Of a stretch of 64,000 nucleotides of DNA, positions 62,323 to 64,000 are shown piece after piece. How positions within the stretch are numbered: position 1 is the stretch's first letter; each line of letters opens with the position of its first letter. Where the stretch lies: positions 6,189,501 through 6,253,500 of the forward strand of contig NZ_CP025263.1 of NCBI RefSeq assembly GCF_002843605.1, written 5' to 3'. Under the pieces are notes generated by a model. That model saw only the letters and a program-made list of their open reading frames with translations, did not search any database and was not told the origin of the DNA. Both the position numbers and the translations under genes were made by a program. Source of the DNA: Pseudomonas sp. S09G 359. Its GTDB lineage: Bacteria; Pseudomonadota; Gammaproteobacteria; Pseudomonadales; Pseudomonadaceae.

Positions 62323-63543
62323 TTAAGCTGCATCGCGCTTGGCGCCGTTGCGGTAGGTGTCGACCGCCGCGATCAAGGCCTGCAGGATCGCGGCGCTGTC
62401 GCCGATCACCGACAGGTCGGCTCGCTTGATCATGTCGCAGCCCGGGTCGAGGTTGATCGCCACCACCTTGTCGCAGGCACCGATGCCTTGCAGGTGCTGG
62501 ATCGCCCCGGAGATACCTACCGCTACGTAAACCCGCGCTGTGACCCAGGTGCCGCTGGCGCCGACCTGGCGATCACGCGCCATAAAGCCATCGTCCACCG
62601 CCACCCGCGACGCGCCTTCGGTGGCGCCAAGGGCGGCGGCGGCCTGGTGGAACAGCGCCCAGTCCTTGACCCCATTGCCACCGGAGAAAATGAATTCGGC
62701 CTCGGCCATGGGAATCGCCCCTGGGTCCACCGCCACCGCGCCAAGGTCTTCGATACGCGGCAGGCTGCGCGCCAGGCTTGTGGATAACTCCACGGGCAAT
62801 ACTTCGTGACGCGTTTCGCTGACCGGTTCGGCACATTCGACGGCGGCCAGGATCAGGCGTGGCAGCGGCCGCGCCAAATCCTCCCGACCCGCACCGGCGC
62901 GGCCGATGCATTCCTCGCCCTTGATCTGCCACACCCGGGTAGCCGGGCGCTCCTTGAGGCTGGCGGCAAAACGCCGGCCCAGTTCGCCACCACCACTGCG
63001 GCTGTCGGGCAGCAACCAGTGGCGCGGGTTGAACTGGTTATCCACAGCCCGCAGGCCTTGCACGCGTTGCTCCGGTGCATAACCTTCGAACTCATGACCT
63101 TCCAGTACCAGCAGGCGATCAACGCCCGCCGTGGCGAACGCGCTTTCCTTATGTTCACCAAACACCACCGCCAGTACTGCGCCGTCGCTGCCGGCGAGTT
63201 GCCGGGCGAGGCCAAGCAGGTCGCGGTCGTGGCTGCTCAGGCGGCCACCGACCATGTCCGGCACCACGTTGATGTAAAACGCCGGTGCTGCGATCTGGTG
63301 CAGCGGCAACTGCACTTCCACCGCTGCCGTGCGTTTGGCCGCGCCACCCTGCTGGGCGCCGCTGCGGTCGATGCGCTTGATACCGTTGGGGCCGATAAAA
63401 CCCACACCGTGGACGTTCTTGCGGATAACCCCGTTGGGCCCCATCCAGCTGTGTTGCACCGGCTGCATTGCCGCGTGCAGCGGGTGCAGGCGGTTGCGGG
63501 CGATCCATTCGGCGCGTGGATCGCGGCGGATAATGTCGCTCAT
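62323..63543 (-). CDS. etfA: Electron transfer flavoprotein alpha subunit (dimethylglycine route)
   Basis: The 406-residue protein has an N-terminal extension and ends in the FAD-binding ETF-alpha domain, with VYVAVGISGAIQHLQGIGAC and VAINLDPGCDMIKRADLSVI. It is longer than standard EtfA (about 310 residues) by roughly 95 N-terminal residues carrying GPNGVIRKNVHGVGFIGPNG, typical of this subgroup. Its ATG overlaps the dgcB stop by one base (ATGA). Two perfect DnaA-box sequences fall inside it (62779-62787 inverted, 63038-63046). Confidence 0.9.
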   Translation of the reverse strand: MSDIIRRDPRAEWIARNRLHPLHAAMQPVQHSWMGPNGVIRKNVHGVGFIGPNGIKRIDRSGAQQGGAAKRTAAVEVQLPLHQIAAPAFYINVVPDMVGGRLSSHDRDLLGLARQLAGSDGAVLAVVFGEHKESAFATAGVDRLLVLEGHEFEGYAPEQRVQGLRAVDNQFNPRHWLLPDSRSGGGELGRRFAASLKERPATRVWQIKGEECIGRAGAGREDLARPLPRLILAAVECAEPVSETRHEVLPVELSTSLARSLPRIEDLGAVAVDPGAIPMAEAEFIFSGGNGVKDWALFHQAAAALGATEGASRVAVDDGFMARDRQVGASGTWVTARVYVAVGISGAIQHLQGIGACDKVVAINLDPGCDMIKRADLSVIGDSAAILQALIAAVDTYRNGAKRDAA

Positions 63544-64000
63544 CAGTGCACCTCCGCAGGCTCAAGTTTTAGAGGGGCTTTAACCGGCGCAGCGTCTTCG
63601 AGCAACGCGTCGGCCACCAGTTCGGCGATGTCCTTGATCAGCGGGCGCGGTTCGACCACGCCTTCGAGCATCGCGGTGCATTGCGGGCAACCCACGGCCA
63701 CCAGTTCGGCGCCGGTTTCGCGGATGTCTTCCATGCGCATATCGGGGATACGTTGCTTACCGGGAATGTCAGTGATCGGCGCGCCGCCACCGCCGCCGCA
63801 GCAGCGTGAGCGGAAGCCCGAGCGTTGCATCTCCTTGACCTCGATACCCAGCGCGCGCAGCACCTGGCGCGGCGCCTCGTATTCGCCGTTGTAGCGGCCC
63901 AGATAACAAGGATCGTGATAGGTCACGCTGTTGCCCTTGTGCTGGCCCAGGTGCAGCGCGCCGTCACCGATCAACTCGGCCATGAAGGTGCTGTGGTGCT
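63543..64000 (-). CDS. dgcB: DgcB, Fe-S subunit of dimethylglycine dehydrogenase (5' partial)
   Basis: Only the C-terminal ~152 residues lie in the window; the protein continues past its right edge. The visible part is a cysteine-rich CCG domain (YHDPCYLGRYNGEYE, RSRCCGGGGG, VAVGCPQCTAMLEG) as in heterodisulfide-reductase-like Fe-S oxidoreductases. In P. aeruginosa dgcA-dgcB and the ETF genes form the dimethylglycine demethylation unit downstream of GbcAB. dgcA would lie just outside. Confidence 0.88.
   Translation of the reverse strand, partial: HHSTFMAELIGDGALHLGQHKGNSVTYHDPCYLGRYNGEYEAPRQVLRALGIEVKEMQRSGFRSRCCGGGGGAPITDIPGKQRIPDMRMEDIRETGAELVAVGCPQCTAMLEGVVEPRPLIKDIAELVADALLEDAAPVKAPLKLEPAEVH

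Overview
The window is high-GC chromosomal DNA from a Pseudomonas of the P. fluorescens type. The evidence is the pqqBCDE order, a bioBFHCD operon followed by an acyl-CoA dehydrogenase cluster, creBCD, the glycine betaine/sarcosine degradation cluster, and many intergenic REP hairpins of the GGGGGCTTGCCCCC and GCGGGCTTGCTCGCG types. I see no tRNA, rRNA, insertion sequence, prophage or CRISPR array. Almost all long antisense ORFs are shadows of real genes caused by third-position GC bias.

Layout. 1-2.9 kb: end of a PQQ cofactor operon (pqqB partial, pqqC, pqqD, pqqE). 2.9-3.9 kb: a Pmp3-type membrane peptide and a HigBA-like toxin-antitoxin pair with a palindromic operator. 4.1-6.5 kb: a class III aminotransferase divergent from a LysR regulator, with a T-N11-A type box between them. 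6.7-14.5 kb: three paralogous acyl-CoA dehydrogenases, a GGDEF diguanylate cyclase and a small conserved gene. 14.6-19.1 kb: bioB, bioF, bioH, bioC and bioD, read leftwards, with a BirA-type operator on the bioB promoter. 19.2-24.9 kb: comF, modE, a Tat-exported PhoX-type phosphatase, srkA and rarD. 25.1-28.1 kb: a GcvR-like ACT protein and malate synthase G. 28.3-31.6 kb: a stand-alone receiver protein, a cNMP/CBS/nucleotidyltransferase protein and a DnaQ-type exonuclease. 31.7-37.2 kb: an iron-uptake cluster (ECF sigma, FecR, STN-type TonB receptor, PepSY protein, 60-residue membrane protein). 37.3-43.8 kb: a GST, creD-creC-creB, a retropepsin-like protease, an acyltransferase and a DUF2780 protein. 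43.9-46.6 kb: an ECF sigma factor, its RskA-like anti-sigma factor, a truncated anti-sigma paralogue, duplicated REP-flanked debris and a small gene with a structured leader. 46.7-64 kb: one-carbon and glycine betaine degradation (fdhA, purU, soxG, soxA, soxD, soxB, glyA, a TraX-like gene, ltaE, gbcB, gbcA, etfB, etfA, dgcB partial).

How the genes work together. The right quarter encodes most of a route from glycine betaine to central metabolism. GbcAB removes the first methyl group. DgcAB with its ETF pair handles dimethylglycine. The SoxBDAG complex oxidises sarcosine to glycine. GlyA and LtaE handle serine, threonine and glycine. PurU and FdhA clear the formyl and formaldehyde units. The iron cluster is a classic surface-signalling unit: the receptor's STN domain signals through FecR to the sigma factor.

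The less explained parts are: (i) clusters of perfect DnaA boxes at 61.0-63.0 kb, three of them inside ~40-bp imperfect repeats, with a smaller cluster at 25.0-25.5 kb; (ii) the duplicated anti-sigma C-terminus and its REP-associated fragment at 45.3-46.1 kb; (iii) a terminator-containing leader at 46.1-46.35 kb; (iv) nested perfect hairpins in front of a 66-residue ORF at 57.9 kb; (v) a REP sub-variant carrying a conserved 16-nt insert. No wholly new multi-gene system is convincingly visible.
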